Made by a program: the position numbers and the translations under genes. A DNA stretch of 64,000 nt, from positions 62,907-126,906 of the forward strand of contig LNAC01000746.1 in assembly GCA_002007465.1 (NCBI GenBank), given 5' to 3'. Under the pieces are notes generated by a model. That model did not search any database. It saw only the letters and a program-made list of their open reading frames with translations, and was not told the DNA's origin. How positions within the stretch are numbered: position 1 is the first letter of the stretch; the number at the start of each line of letters is the position of its first letter. The DNA comes from Ailurus styani. Its lineage: Eukaryota; Chordata; Mammalia; Carnivora; Ailuridae. Below, piece after piece: positions 10,690 through 22,199 of the stretch.

Positions 10690-12240
10690 AAGGCTGAATG
10701 TGGCCTAGTGTGAGAGCACAGAATTCCGGGAAGCCACAGATACTAGAGAGTTTGCAACACCCTTGCAGACTCAACAGGTCTCCAATAGGGGCTCGTTAAA
10801 AAAAAAAAAAAAAATTAGACACAGAGTTAGAAATGGAAGGAATCCCTCAGTGGCACAGGCTTAGAGAAGAGTTACTGCCACTGTGGAAAATGTATAAAGC
10901 CCCATTTGGACCTACCCTCTCCCCAGAGAACAAAAGTCTTCAACTGAAGGAGGACTAGCAGCAAACCCTCTTATGCACAGGTAAAGAACCAATGTAGTTA
11001 GAAAAAGCTAAAGAAAAGTACTCTACTCCTGGAGGAAAGGCAGGAAATGATCCTGAGCTCAGGATCCTATGCCGATACTATCACCAGTCTCCTACCACTA
11101 AGCAAGGAACAGGAAACCTTCTCCCACAGTAAACTTGCCAAAAATACAAAGGAGAATTTGAATGTCACAGTGAGGAGAGACAGCATCACGTGCAAAGCCT
11201 CTCCCCTGACAACCAGGAACAGAGAACCTGCCAAAGGGTGAGGCTGGACTACGACCACAAGGAACTCTGCCGTCCTGTCCAGGCCAGCCAGCACCAGGCT
11301 ACCACTAGAGCAGGGACATGAGTGTGGGGAAGAGCCCTCCTGAACCACAGGTACACAGGGAAGGCTTAAAGCTAAGGATGGAACAGGAATGTGAAGAGAA
11401 ACCCTCTAGCATTGTAGTTGCCACCCTAAGCACAATTTAAATATTGAGAAATTTTAAGTCAATATTCATTGCAGGTAATGACAGTAACACAAAACCCAAA
11501 TCCAGCTCATGTTCCAAACATGCTAAATCAAGAAACTACACTAAAGACCCAGCAGAGGAACAGGCATGACTATTTCCAGGCATAAATTCTACTTACCTCA
11601 ATCTCTACTTTTCTACACCCAACATCAACACCCTATTAAAATTTACAAGGCATACAAAAAGCAGCAGCAGCAGCAATGACAAAATCATTGTCAAAAAATA
11701 AGGCAATTCTACAGGAAAAAACTTAGACATGACTTATGTGTTAAAATCATGAGAAAGGGAATTCTAAATAAATATGATTAATATGTTTAAGCTCTTACAG
11801 AAAAGGTGGACAACCTGTATGAGCAGATAGGGAATTTGAACAGAGGTGGAAACTATAAGATAAAGTCAAACGAAGTTTTCTCAATAAAAAACTTTGTAAG
11901 ATGGGCACCTGGGTGGCTCAGTCTGCCTTCAGCTCAGGTCATGATCTCAGCGTCCTGGGATCAAGCCCCACACAGGGCTCCCTGCTCGGCCAGGAGCCTG
12001 CTTCTCCTTCTGCCTCTGCCCCTCCCCCCACTCATGCTGGCTTGTGAGTGCACTCTCTCTCTCTCTCAAATAAATAAATAAATAAATACTCTGTGGGAAA
12101 GCTAAACGATGTTTTCAAATGGGTTTATTTGTTAGTAGACTAACAAAGCTGAGGAAGGAGTAAATAAATTTGCAGATGAGTTGATAAAAATTACCTTAAA
12201 CAGAAACACAAAGAGAAAAGAGCAGGAAGAAAAAAGATAA
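10690..12240 (+). mobile_element. Probable L1M 5'UTR and ORF1 start, split by a SINE
   Basis: 11560-11880 matches the L1M ORF1 leader ('acccaacatcaacaccctattaaaatttac' then 'gtggacaacctgtatgagcagatagggaatttg'). 10690-11500 is plausibly its 5'UTR but I recognise it less surely. The SINE at 11903-12088 divides it. Confidence 0.5.
11903..12088 (+). mobile_element. Can-SINE, plus
   Basis: 'gggcacctgggtggctcagt' head, body, (CT)n and (AAAT)n tail. The head is shortened relative to its neighbours. Confidence 0.93.
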
Positions 12241-12244
12241 AGTG

Positions 12245-12830
12245 CATACAGGTACAGCCCCTTTAGAAAACAGGCTATCAGTTATATACTTATAATTCGG
12301 AAATCCCACTCCTAGATATATTTACCTTAAAGAAATGGAAATGTAGACTTACACCAAACCAGTATGTGAATGTTTGTAGTGCTTTTATCCATAATTCTCA
12401 AAATGTGGAAACACCCAAATGTCCCTCAACTGCTGAACTGATAAACAAACTGGTAGAGCCATACAGTGGAATACTATTCAGGAAAAAAAAAGTTAAATAC
12501 CAATAAAAGCAATGGTGGAAGCAAATACCAAGCATTACTCTAAGTGAAAGAAGTGGCACTCAAAAGGCACATATTTATGATTCTATTTACATGAAACTTT
12601 GGAAAAGACAAAACTAACAAGAACAGTAATCAGATTACTGGTTGCCAGGTGCTGGTGGTGGGATGAGGGGATGACCAACTACAAAAGAGCATACGAGAAA
12701 GAAGAAACATGAAGGAAATGCACTGTATCTTGATGGTGGTGGTAGACTTTGTCTAACCTCACAGAATTGCAGGCTAAAATGATGAATTTTACCATATGCA
12801 AATTATACTTCAGTATTTAAAAGGTATTTT
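12245..12830 (+). mobile_element. Old L1 3' end, plus
   Basis: 'ggaaacacccaaatgtccctcaact', 'ccatacagtggaatactattcagg', 'tggttgccaggtgctggtgg' and 'aaattatacttcagtat' are old L1 ORF2-end and 3'UTR landmarks. Confidence 0.75.
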
Positions 12831-13635
12831 CTTGTAACCTATTTTTGTGTCAGACCTGTATTTTAATAATTACACAGTGTGAGATTGCCCTAATTAGATT
12901 TGACACTTTCCAAATTTAAAAAAGACATTGGAAAAGATGATTCTGGCACTTGATCTAAAGTTGAAATGCATGATCTCTATAATCCTCTCTAGTTTCAAGG
13001 TTTTTTGAAGTATTGGATTCCCCAACCTCACACACACAAATTTTACATATATAGAAATTTATATGTTTTTCTTTTATAATTTTTATAATTTACACATGTA
13101 TAAATCTAGACATGTTCATGGTTATATTTCTGTTTACATTATATACAAATGTAAATACATATATATATAAAATTTTGAATATTCTTCAGTATTATGATTT
13201 ATTTTTTATACATATTTGTATTCACTTTTTTCCTTGCAGCATATGATTATGTGTCATCAAAAAAAGTTCCTATTTTACTAATAAAGTATATACTGTGCAA
13301 CAAATTAAAATTAAGAAAATGAGGAGGCAGGTCATAATGCAAGTCTATATAAATCTCTAATTCCTACTGTAAGAAAATATAAACAGCTCATTTTATTAAG
13401 CTGACATGTTTGATATATTAAAACATTCAAAGAAAGGGAGAAATTTACCCTTATGAAGGTAGGGTGTGAAGCATTTTCTTCATTCTTAAAAAAAAATCCT
13501 AGGAAACCATGCTTTCCCCATCTAAAAAAGTTTTTCCCAGCTCTTTTCTACATTCATATTAGAAATTTCTTCATTCCTACCTCTGAAATACAGCCTCTTC
13601 AACAATGTGCTAATAGCAATAGGATGAAGTCCTAC
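12831..13635. other. No feature recognised; AT-rich, probably intron
   Basis: Contains AT-rich stretches and a short CA run near 13029. I see no repeat family, open exon or RNA gene. It lies just downstream of exon C on the minus strand. Confidence 0.4.
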
Positions 13636-13745
13636 CGGGAGGCTGAGGACGGACAGTCTGGGATGGTCCTGGAAGCTCTTCATCCTCACTGCTCCACTTG
13701 TCTCTGAGAAACAAGCCAGTGGGGGGAAATGTGCTCTCACTCTCA
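13636..13745 (-). CDS. Candidate internal coding exon C of the same minus-strand gene
   Basis: On the minus strand the acceptor ...AAATTTCTTTTCTAG ends at 13746 and the donor CCCG|GTAGGAC lies at 13635. The exon is 110 nt: one nucleotide T completes the serine codon begun in exon B, 36 codons follow, and one nucleotide G is left over. The translation starts ESESTFPPTGLFLRD, passes through WSSEDEELPG and ends near VRPQPP. SSEDEE is a textbook casein-kinase-2-type acidic serine cluster. GC content is higher than in the flanking AT-rich introns, as expected for coding DNA. The next exon would have to start with two codon nucleotides; none was found below 13.6 kb, where old L1 sequence dominates. 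The gene is not recognised. Confidence 0.66.
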
Positions 13746-14306
13746 CTAGAAAAGAAATTTATGTATTTGTTCATGGTTTCAAAGAATATATACATTTATG
13801 AAAGAATCTCTGGTAATCTATATTAATTAATGTGTTGACACTCATCTCCATTTTAGTTCAGCTACGTACTTCTGTTGTCAGCCCCTGGAGAGGGCCCACT
13901 TCCACAGAGATCATTCCCAAGTCCCAACATCTGATCACAAACTCCATCTCTTCCCACATTTGCCTGGCTTGCAAACTAGGCATCTTGGATCAACTAACCT
14001 CCTTTACCTCAGCTGTGGGGAAAAAGTACTGAGGTCCAGCTTCCTCTACCTTTCTTCCATGGCGGCTAATTCTGGACCACCATCCTCAGGTAGACCCTAT
14101 CTTAATTTTCTGCCTTTGTAAAAATGTAGCCTTTTCTAGAAAATGTAAGCCAGAAAGCAAGAACAGTTTCAACTTACTTTTTTAAAATGTGTACTTAGAT
14201 ACATCAATATTTTCAATTATTCCTTACTTTCTTCCTGATCAGAATCCTTCCACATTCAACTCCATGCCTTCCGTCTCCTAGACATTTTTTCTAAAATTAG
14301 CCTTTA

Positions 14307-14307
<1 letters not shown>
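13746..14307. other. No feature recognised; intron between candidate exons B and C
   Basis: Moderately CT-rich on the plus strand around 13850-14090. No exon-like frame or repeat is identified with confidence. Confidence 0.35.

Positions 14308-14351
<44 letters not shown>
14308..14351. repeat. (AT)n microsatellite
   Basis: About 22 uninterrupted AT units. Confidence 0.98.
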
Positions 14352-14353
<2 letters not shown>

Positions 14354-14639
14354 CTCCCCCTGTGTACAAATTCTTCCATAACATAAGAATACTTGATTCC
14401 CCTGACCTTAAAAATAGAAACCCTTTTTAACTTTCTATCTCTTAACAGATTTTTCTTTCAAACACTAGCCTCACTCTTTTTCTGTTCCTTTCTAGCTTCT
14501 CACTACTCTGTTTACTTGTTGCACATTCATTTGCAACCCCACTTAACAGAAGCCTCTTGATGTGATTTTTGGTTCTAATCTCTGATGTCTAGAGAAAACT
14601 CTCCCTAAATTCAAATTTAATTCTACCCGCCCACCAACT

Positions 14640-15485
14640 TCAGGGAAAACCCAGGGCCCTCACTGAAGTGTAAGTTACTGGCAATCTGGCTTCCTGCTCT
14701 TTCATTGTCATCCCTACTAATCTCTTTTGTGCATCTTATGCTTTCACCTTAACAAAATAAATGCTCTTTTCTTTTGCTTCTGTGAATCATTTCAAGTTTC
14801 TTATTTTTTCTCCTTCTCATCTTTTTTTATTACTATAAATATCTAATTGTTCCCTGTTTCTTGCCAGATATCATCCACCTTGCTACCCACAATCCTCTTC
14901 CTAGATGGGTAGACAGACATGTATCCAACAAGAAAAATTCCATCTGTACATCCTTCTAATTCTAACAAACCGGCTAAAATATGCACTCCTTGGTTTCACG
15001 TATATCAAGTTCCTTCACACTCTGGCCCACATTATATTTTTGGCGCTACTTCTTATCTTCCCAAGCTTCCTGGCATTCTAATTCACAGGTACCCTACAGC
15101 TCTTAACACATAACATTTCTCACCATTAATAAGATATTTTCACAACTTCTTAACTTTGTTCAAACTTCTTCCCCCAGCTTGAAATTTTCTTCCTTCCCTT
15201 TTCCCCTGCTAGATTTCTACTTATTTAAGATCCTAAATCCAATCTAATTATCTTTTATTCAAATAAGCTGGTGAGAAACTCCCCTATCCATATTTCTGTC
15301 TCCTGTATTCACAATCCCTGGACTTTGGCTCTGTTACAATACTTACTATATTGTATTTAAATTTGTCTTTTACATATCTGTTTCCCTAATTAAACTATAA
15401 ACTAAAGGGCAAGAACTGTGTAACATTATGCATTTTTATAGAGTGCTTAGTATATAATTAGCATCCAATAATTGGTATATACCAT
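14640..15485 (+). mobile_element. Old LINE2-like 3' end
   Basis: CT-rich 'ggcaatctggcttcctgctctttcat' and, at 15380-15480, 'attaaactataaactaaagggcaagaactgtgt' then 'tagtatataattagcatccaataa' match the L2 3'-end pattern (interval before the tail that resembles '...agtgctcaataa'). Diverged. Confidence 0.55.
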
Positions 15486-16074
15486 ATAATAGGATCTTAA
15501 AATGCCTTTTGAATTATTATTTATTTGTTCATTTATGTACTTTTGAAAGTTGTATATGCAAGTTTTATACTATATACATTATTATGCAGTGCTATTCCAG
15601 TGACTACAACTAATATTACTTATAAATCTCTATGGAAATATGGCTCATTAAGATGTTCTCTTCTTTGATATGATTTTGCATGTAACACCTAAATTTGAAC
15701 ATTTTTATAAGCATGAATGCTATTGGGTTTTTTTTGTTTTTCTAATGGAAATTTACTTTTCCCTTGATTCGTTAAATGTTTTCATATATAGTACCAAGAA
15801 TTCATCATGCTAACTGTTCTATTGTTTCTAGCACATTATTTTCTTTCTTGGAAACCTATATAATTTCTAGTAGAATTGTCTCCTGTGCTTTACCTTACCT
15901 CAAGTATACTGCCCTCTCCAAGGCTCCCAACACGTTTACAAAGACTCTGGAACTGTATAATTGTTGAGATGACAGAGAAATTAAATTCTTTAGGAGTATC
16001 TTCTTCTTCTGTCAATGCCATATTTATGAGATCATAAATACATCCTATTTCTAGCCAAATCAGGTTGTACTTAC
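15486..16074. other. No feature recognised; intronic
   Basis: AT-rich, with no clear repeat. A possible microexon is listed separately at 16075. Confidence 0.35.
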
Positions 16075-16098
16075 TACGAAGAGTTATCTCTTGAGAAA
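16075..16098 (-). CDS. Possible 24-nt microexon between exons B and C (weak)
   Basis: On the minus strand a donor GTA|GTAAGTAC at 16074 follows 24 nt preceded by ...TTTGACTAG. Spliced between exons B and C it keeps the frame and adds SFSRDNSSY before the ESES run. The donor is good but the acceptor has a poor polypyrimidine tract. It may be a chance site in the intron. Confidence 0.15.
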
Positions 16099-16197
16099 CT
16101 AGTCAAACATTTGAGGGTTGTTTATTCACTGTCCCCACTGAGAGGGCTATGAACATGAATAAACAGAAAGCTCACTAAATAAGCATATTGGTTATAC

Positions 16198-16295
16198 CTT
16201 TCTGTAGCATCTTTAAAAAGATCATCATAATCACTGTGTTGGAAATTCTGAACAGAGAGGTTTACCTTCTCTGAGCTATCTGCATTTTCCAAAAC
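16198..16295 (-). CDS. Candidate internal coding exon B of the same minus-strand gene
   Basis: On the minus strand the acceptor ...TTCATTCTTATTCCTGTAG lies at 16296-16297 and the donor GAAAG|GTATAAC at 16197. The 98-nt block is open in only one of three frames: 32 codons starting VLENADSSEK and ending DDLFKDATE, plus two spare nucleotides AG. It starts in phase 0, matching the end of exon A. The spare AG joins the first T of exon C to make a serine codon (AGT), continuing an SESES run. The peptide is acidic and hydrophilic and contains DYDDLF. Such DLF/acidic clusters occur in several trafficking and nuclear proteins, for example the LF-acidic motifs of WASHC2, but there is no real match to a family I know. 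No repeat resemblance is seen in the block itself. Confidence 0.68.
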
Positions 16296-16900
16296 CTACA
16301 GGAATAAGAATGAAAAGAAAATTATGGCTATGATTTTAGGAATGTATATTTTAAAAGAAATGTGATTTCTATAGCTTCTTAAGAAGAGTCTTCAAAAATA
16401 TAATTAAATACCACAACAATTAAATACCACATTAAATAGAATTAAAACCACAATCAGTCAGTGTGATTTCTACTCCTAGAAAATCACTTGAAATGTATTG
16501 TTCCCTATTAAATATTTTACAACCTGTCAAAACAGAGTATAAAGTATGTATACACAAGTGAATTTTTATTGAATCACCCACATTATTTTCCAAAAGTTGA
16601 TAAAAATAAGCTTCATTTTTTATTTTAAAAAATTATCAATGTAGCCCAGAGAAGACTCTTATAATGACTATTTATCACATTTGGTTTACTGTAAATACAA
16701 AATTCTTAGCATTATATTTATCTTTATTTTAGTGCTTATATAATCTAATTCAGTAATTCTGTCTCTGCCATGAGATTCCGTACTGCCCCATAGACTTCAG
16801 TCCATTATGTTACATTCAGAGTCCTCTATAATTAAAAAAATATATATATAAATATATTAAAAAATATAATTACAGGGGGAAAATCACATTAAAATAAAGA
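16296..16900. other. No feature recognised; AT-rich intron upstream of exon B
   Basis: Contains an AT-rich low-complexity run at about 16836-16870. Nothing else is identified. Confidence 0.35.
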
Positions 16901-16904
16901 TTCA

Positions 16905-17235
16905 GTAATTCTTCTTCAATTAATCCATTCATTTGATGATTCTTTTCTGAGGACCTACTATGCACGGATACTGCTCTAAGTGCTATGGATGGATAAAACA
17001 ATGAACGAGAGAGGCGTGCATTCTGCCCCTGCGGAGCATGTATATGCTCATGAGGAGAAAGAAAATACACAAGCAAACATACAAATTACAGCTGGTGGTG
17101 TTAATGCAGTCACAGAGTATGGTGATACATAACTGCCATGTACCTAAAAGACAAATGAAAGAGCTAAGCAAAGAGAAAGGGAAGCATCCTCGGCAAAAGA
17201 AACAGCAGATGCAAAGTCCCGGCAGCCTCCCATGG
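16905..17235 (-). mobile_element. Old L2-like fragment, minus
   Basis: 'ttcatttgatgattcttttctgaggacctactatgcacgg' then 'actgctctaagtgctatgga' and 'aaacagcagatgcaaagtcc' resemble the complement of L2 3' sequence. Strongly diverged. Confidence 0.45.
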
Positions 17236-17768
17236 TCTGGCCTCTGCCTGACTCACCACCCTCATCTCATACCTATTTCTCAGGCCTCATCTCAAGCCAT
17301 AGCCTATACCATGTCTTTTCATTTTTTTCTGAAGTGTTTTTTGATGACTCTGATTGTGTAGAACTTCTTAATCTTTCCTCTCTTACTAATATGTTTACGC
17401 ATGGATGTATGTGTGTGTTTTGCTTATTCAGTGAAACTTCTTAGACCTGGAATACCTCTTTAAGGAATACATACAGCCATTGTTTCAGAACATGGACCCA
17501 AACACAATCAATTTTAGAAACAAGCATGTTAAGAGAAAGATGTAAACAACTACCTAGCACTCTTACCAAGCATATTCATTTGGGGGAACAAGTCAAAACA
17601 TAACTTACTAAGTTTTTAGCCTAATATGAATAAGGATTGCTTGAAATATAAAGTTAACCTATATTTTAATATTTTGCTAAATATTTTAAATTCTAGTGGA
17701 TTAGTTAATTGCCATTTTGAATAATATATAAAACATAAAAAGCCCTTCCCTGCGGTGAGCATACCCTA
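17236..17768. other. No firm feature; possibly further L2-like sequence
   Basis: 17236-17460 is CT-rich with weak L2 character ('gtctggcctctgcctgactcacc'). The rest is AT-rich and unrecognised. Confidence 0.3.
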
Positions 17769-17769
17769 A

Positions 17770-17885
17770 CATACAGAGCTGCTCCATCACTATGTTGGAC
17801 ACCAGAAACTAATGTAACATTGTGTCTCAACTATATGCAAATGAAAATAAGTAGAAAAACAAAAATTAAAATAAAAAAATAATTA
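17770..17885 (+). mobile_element. Very short L1 3'-end insertion with target-site duplication
   Basis: Only about 115 bp of L1 3'UTR ('ggacaccagaaactaatgtaacattgtgtctcaactat') with an A-rich tail. AAAGYCCTTCCCT flanks it at about 17738-17750 and 17887-17899. Confidence 0.7.
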
Positions 17886-17899
17886 CAAAGTCCTTCCCT

Positions 17900-18750
17900 A
17901 TGCCAGTAAGAAAAATACCAACTCTCAAATATTTTTATGAAATTTTTTAACAATTGCTTTTAATATTTGGGGATTTAATTCACCTAGAATCAATTTCAGT
18001 GTAAAGTGTACCCTGCCCACTCTGCTTAACCACCAAGAGTGATCTTGTATTCAACTGCACATTCACAAGATCCAGTAGGTCACACCTGGTACGTGATGAG
18101 CTTTGCAGAAGGATACAGGTGAAGAGCCACAACATGTCAGTGTGATGCAATGAGACCACATGGGTGTGTACCTAAGTCCCCCTGGCTTAGAAACCTCAAG
18201 CTTCACAGGAACCAGTACCTCTTACAATAATTCATGAACCTAACCTCAGGCTCACAGCAAGGGGATTCCCACATTCAACAAGACATTATTGTCCTGATCA
18301 TAATCCTCCAGGATCATGTCCAGGGTCATTTTTACCATAACCAAGGAGCCTGGTAACACACTGATAGTCCACCTTTATCAGGTTTTCAGAGAAACAGCAT
18401 CCTGGAAGGCTAACACAAGATCGTTTCCTCAATGGGAAGAAGAAAAGATTCTGTTCATCTTCACTCACAGGTAGTAAAATTTTATTTGTCCTAAATAACC
18501 AATTGTATCACACCATTAATTGAGCAGATCACTGTAGAAATCTACAATGTCACCTGTCACATAAAAGGTTCCCATATGTGTATGGATCTTTTTTCTGGAA
18601 TCTCTATGCAGTTTCATCAGTCTTATTTGCCACTTCCTATTTTATTACCACATTTCTTTAATTCCTATATAGCTTTATAATAAGCCTGGACAACCTACAG
18701 TGCCAGTGGTCCCTCCACCACATATATACTCTTGCTACCTTTCCTAATAC
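17900..18750. other. Unassigned block, partly GC-richer
   Basis: 18040-18480 is less AT-rich than its surroundings and matches no family I recognise. Near 18382-18470 on the plus strand an acceptor-like tract (cacctttatcag) and a CAG|GTAGTA donor bracket a 91-nt stretch open in two frames. This is not enough to call an exon. Confidence 0.3.
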
Positions 18751-18765
18751 TGTCTTGCCTGTTTT

Positions 18766-18960
18766 TTTTTAAGATTTTATTTATTTATTTATTTGACAGA
18801 GAGAAATTACAAGTAGGCAGAGAGGCAGGCAGAGAGAGAGAGGAGGAAGGAGGCTCCCCGCTGAGCAGAGAGCCCGACATGGGGCTTGATCCCAGGACCC
18901 TGAGATCATGAGCCGAGCTGAAGGCAGAGACTTTAACCCACTGAGCCACCCAGGCACCCC
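18766..18960 (-). mobile_element. Can-SINE, minus, full length
   Basis: Complement of the SINE with poly-T at the left. The target-site duplication TGTCTTGCCTRTTTT lies at 18751-18765 and 18961-18975. Confidence 0.96.
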
Positions 18961-19016
18961 TGTCTTGCCTATTTTTGACCTCCTGTTTTCCCAAAAGTTT
19001 TTCAATCAGCTGATCG

Positions 19017-19019
<3 letters not shown>

Positions 19020-19080
<61 letters not shown>
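19020..19080. repeat. Compound (TC)n(AC)n microsatellite
   Basis: About 13 TC units to 19046, then 17 AC units to 19080. It lies between two minus-oriented SINEs. Confidence 0.98.
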
Positions 19081-19081
<1 letters not shown>

Positions 19082-19121
19082 GTGAAAATTTTATTTAAAT
19101 TAGTTAAACTAATTTTGTAGC

Positions 19122-19316
19122 TTTTTTAAAAGATTTATTTATTTATTTATTTGACAGAGAAAGAGATCACAAGTAGGCAGAGAGGCAGGCAGAGAGAGAG
19201 GAGGAAGCAGGCTCCCCGCTGAGCAGGGAGCCCGATGCAGGCCTCGATCTCAGGACCCTGAGATCATGACCCGAGTCGAAGGCAAAGGCTTTAACCCACT
19301 GAGCCACCCAGGTGCC
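19122..19316 (-). mobile_element. Can-SINE, minus, full length
   Basis: Complement of the SINE. CTAATTTTGTARYT direct repeats flank it (about 19108-19121 and 19317-19330). Confidence 0.95.
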
Positions 19317-19348
19317 CTAATTTTGTAATTTAAATTAGGGATAACTAG

Positions 19349-19550
19349 GACACCTGGGTGGCCCAGTTAGTTGGACATCCAACTCTTGATTTTGACCCAG
19401 GTCATCATCTCAGGGTTGTGGGACTGAGTCTCACATCAGGTTCCACACTCAGTGGGGAGTCTGTAGGCAATTCTCTCCCCACCCTGCCCCTCTTCCCGCT
19501 CTCTCTCTCTAAAATAAATAAATAAATCTCTAAAAAGATAAATAAATAAG
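19349..19550 (+). mobile_element. Older Can-SINE variant, plus
   Basis: Head 'acacctgggtggcccagtta' with the 'catccaactcttgattttg' variant of older SINEC subfamilies. TTAGGGATAACTA flanks it (about 19337-19348 and 19551-19562). Confidence 0.92.
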
Positions 19551-19559
19551 TTAGGGATA

Positions 19560-20387
19560 ACTATTTTCTTCCTTTATTAAGGCTCATTATCCATTAATAT
19601 GATATAGCTATAACAACAAAATATTTTGAAATATTTTCAAGAAAAGTAATTCATGATTTCCTTAGATTGACTCCTACATACTTTATAGCAGGTACCATTG
19701 TAAATGTAATGGTATAATCTATTATGGTAGATAATTTGATATTTAGTAAACATCTGCTAACTACTGTATAATGACAAAACCACATATTTTTATATACTGT
19801 AATTTTACATTTATTCTACTTTAAGTATTTTAAATTTCCACTATGACTTCTTCTTTAACCCATGAGTTTTGAGTGTGTCTTTAATTTCCCAATGTGTTTT
19901 GTATGTTTGTGGTTGACTTCCAAATGAATTTCTTATGTCAGAGGCCACAGTCAGTACTATAAAGATTATTTGAAATTGGTTCAGATATATTTTGAATTGG
20001 TACATGGTAACTTTTTATAAATGGTCCATGTACGCTTGAAAAGAATGTATGTTCTCTAACTTTTGGATGCAAGTTCTTTAGATATGTTTGTTCTATCTAT
20101 CTGGCTAACTATTTTTATAATTTCTATACTCTTAACTATTGTCTATTCTTTTAATAAGAGATATCTTTTTAAATGGCCCACTATCATAGTGAATTTACCA
20201 ATTCCTTCTTGTAATTATGTCCAATACGGATTTATATATTCTGGTGCTTATAAATTTAGAATTTTTTATCTTCCTTGTGAACTAAACCTTTTAGTATTAT
20301 ATAGTGACCTCTAAAGCCTAATACTTTATGCTTTTAAGTCTTTTTGTCTGATATTACTATAGCTACATTAGTTCTCTTCTTTAGTGT
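19560..20387 (-). mobile_element. Old L1 ORF2 5'-region fragment, minus
   Basis: 'ccatgtacgcttgaaaagaatgtatgttct', then 'tctgatattactatagctacattagttct', are complements of the L1 ORF2 endonuclease region. Confidence 0.7.
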
Positions 20388-20535
20388 ATGGGATCAGGTC
20401 CCACACTGGGCTCCTGCTTAGCCAGGAGCCTGCTTCTCCCTCTGCCTTCCACACCCCTACTTGTGCACTCTCTCTCTCGCTCTCTCTCGCTCTCTCTCTC
20501 TGACAAATAAATAAGTAAAATCTTTTAAAAAAATT
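20388..20535 (+). mobile_element. Can-SINE, plus, 5'-truncated
   Basis: Begins in the B-box region ('gggatcaggtcccacactgggctcc') and runs to an A-rich tail. The tRNA head is missing. Confidence 0.85.
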
Positions 20536-20738
20536 AAATCTTAAAAAAAATACGAGGGAAAATGTCCCCCAAAGATTTCTTCTCATTAAACTACACAGAT
20601 GACCAACAAATTGAATGAGTTCTACAGAGTTGGTCTAGTCCTGAAAACTAGTTTGTCAACACTAATGGGTAAAACAAATTTCCGTAAACATTAATTTCAG
20701 GAGAATTAAAAAAGGAATGTGAAGATTGTGAATGAAGG

Positions 20739-20930
20739 GGCGCCTCAGTGGCTCAGTGGGTTAAAGCCTCTTGCCTTTGGCTCAGGTCATGATCTCAGTG
20801 TCCTGGGGTCAAGCCCCGCATCGGGCTCCCTGCTCGGCAGGGAGCCCGCTTCCTCCTCTCTCTGCCTGCCTCTCTGCCTACTTGTGATCTCTCTCTCTGT
20901 GTCAAATAAATAAATAAAATCTTTAAAAAA
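20739..20930 (+). mobile_element. Can-SINE, plus, full length
   Basis: Head 'ggcgcctcagtggctcagtg'; tail 'gtcaaataaataaataaaat'. The target-site duplication NTGTGAATGAA lies on both sides (about 20728 and 20936). Confidence 0.96.
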
Positions 20931-20935
20931 TATAC

Positions 20936-21434
20936 TGTGAATGAAATGGGATGGAGGAAAGAGAATAGTAATATTGCACCAACACAGTCCCTCTCATCTC
21001 CAACAACACATGTTTAAAAAGCCATTTTCTTACAACTCACTTACTAAGAACAAGTGATGTCACCTGGGCGAGAATTCCTACCATAATTTAAACCTGAGAC
21101 ATATTTCAAGTCACACTTCAAAATCAACTTGATCACATTTATCTAAGAAGCAAACTGTTTTAGATGGCTTCAATTCAAATTAAAGGCTCACTTAGGACTC
21201 TAATATGTCTTTGATTGAGTGAAATGTGATTTGGCTAACAATGCTAAGAAGGAGCAAGAAGAAATATACCAAATTACCAAGATGTCAGGTCTTTTTGGAG
21301 ATTGCTCATTGAATCAAATTAATGTCAAATTAAAGAAAGGGCCAGATAACTTTTTCTGAAGAACATAAGTTAGCTTTTCTGCACTGCATATTGCCAAGGA
21401 CATATGAGGACAAAATGAAAGCAGTAATACTAGG
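20936..21434. other. No feature recognised; intronic
   Basis: Non-repetitive looking, no open exon. Confidence 0.35.
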
Positions 21435-21560
21435 AGATAAGAGCTTGGTTTCTAGTTTCTGATGTGACTGAAGAGCTGTATCACAGACAAATCACTTCAG
21501 CTCTCTGAGACTTAGTTTCTTCATCTCTAAAATGAGTGTTGGAATAAAAATGTCTTGTCC
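21435..21560 (+). mobile_element. MIR fragment
   Basis: 'tatcacagacaaatcacttcagctctctgagacttagtttcttcatctctaaaatgag' is the MIR core. Confidence 0.75.
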
Positions 21561-21801
21561 TAGCTTCCAAATCCAATCATCTACGAGTCTGAGTCTAGAT
21601 AATTCCTAGGGATAATATCATACCTGAAAGGGCATCAAGTGGCTATAACATCAAATTAATTCATGAAATGTTAAGAAAAGCAAATTCTGGTAAAATCAGC
21701 TGGTTTTCCCAACATGTTACTCTAAAAACCACCCAGAAATATTCTCTAACACACTCTTTTCTAAAATGAGACTTTAAAGCACATCAAAATTCATCCTAGA
21801 G

Positions 21802-22003
21802 GGCGCCTGGGTGGCTCAGTGGGTTAAAGCCTCTGCCTTCAGCTCAGGTCATGATCCCAGCCTCCTGGGATAGAGACTCGCATCAGGCTCCCTGCTCATC
21901 GGGGAGCCTGCTTCCTCCTCTCTCTCTCTGCCTGCCTCTCTGCCTACTTATGATCTCCCTCTCTCTCTCTGTGTCAAATAAATAAATAAATAAATAATCT
22001 TTA
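21802..22003 (+). mobile_element. Can-SINE, plus, full length
   Basis: Intact head and (AAAT)n tail. The target-site duplication AAAATTCATCCTAGA lies at 21787-21801 and 22008-22022. Confidence 0.96.
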
Positions 22004-22199
22004 AAAAAAAATTCATCCTAGATAGGTCAAGCCATAAAATACAGGGGAAAACAAACAAACAATAAAATGTATTTAGTTCTAGAAGGGAGTCAAGTATAGT
22101 TATAAAAAGGATCTAGTCATGACATTCTATGGAAGTGCTCACTTTGAAATTATCTCTCCTTCAAGTACAAAATCATTCTGATCAGAGAAAAGTAGTGGG

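Noticed and set aside
11067..11348. 93-codon minus-strand frame
   Set aside because: Antisense reading of probable L1M 5'UTR; no recognisable domain.
11590..11640. Minus-strand GAG|GTAAGT donor
   Set aside because: Lies in L1M leader sequence with no open exon of the phase needed after exon C.
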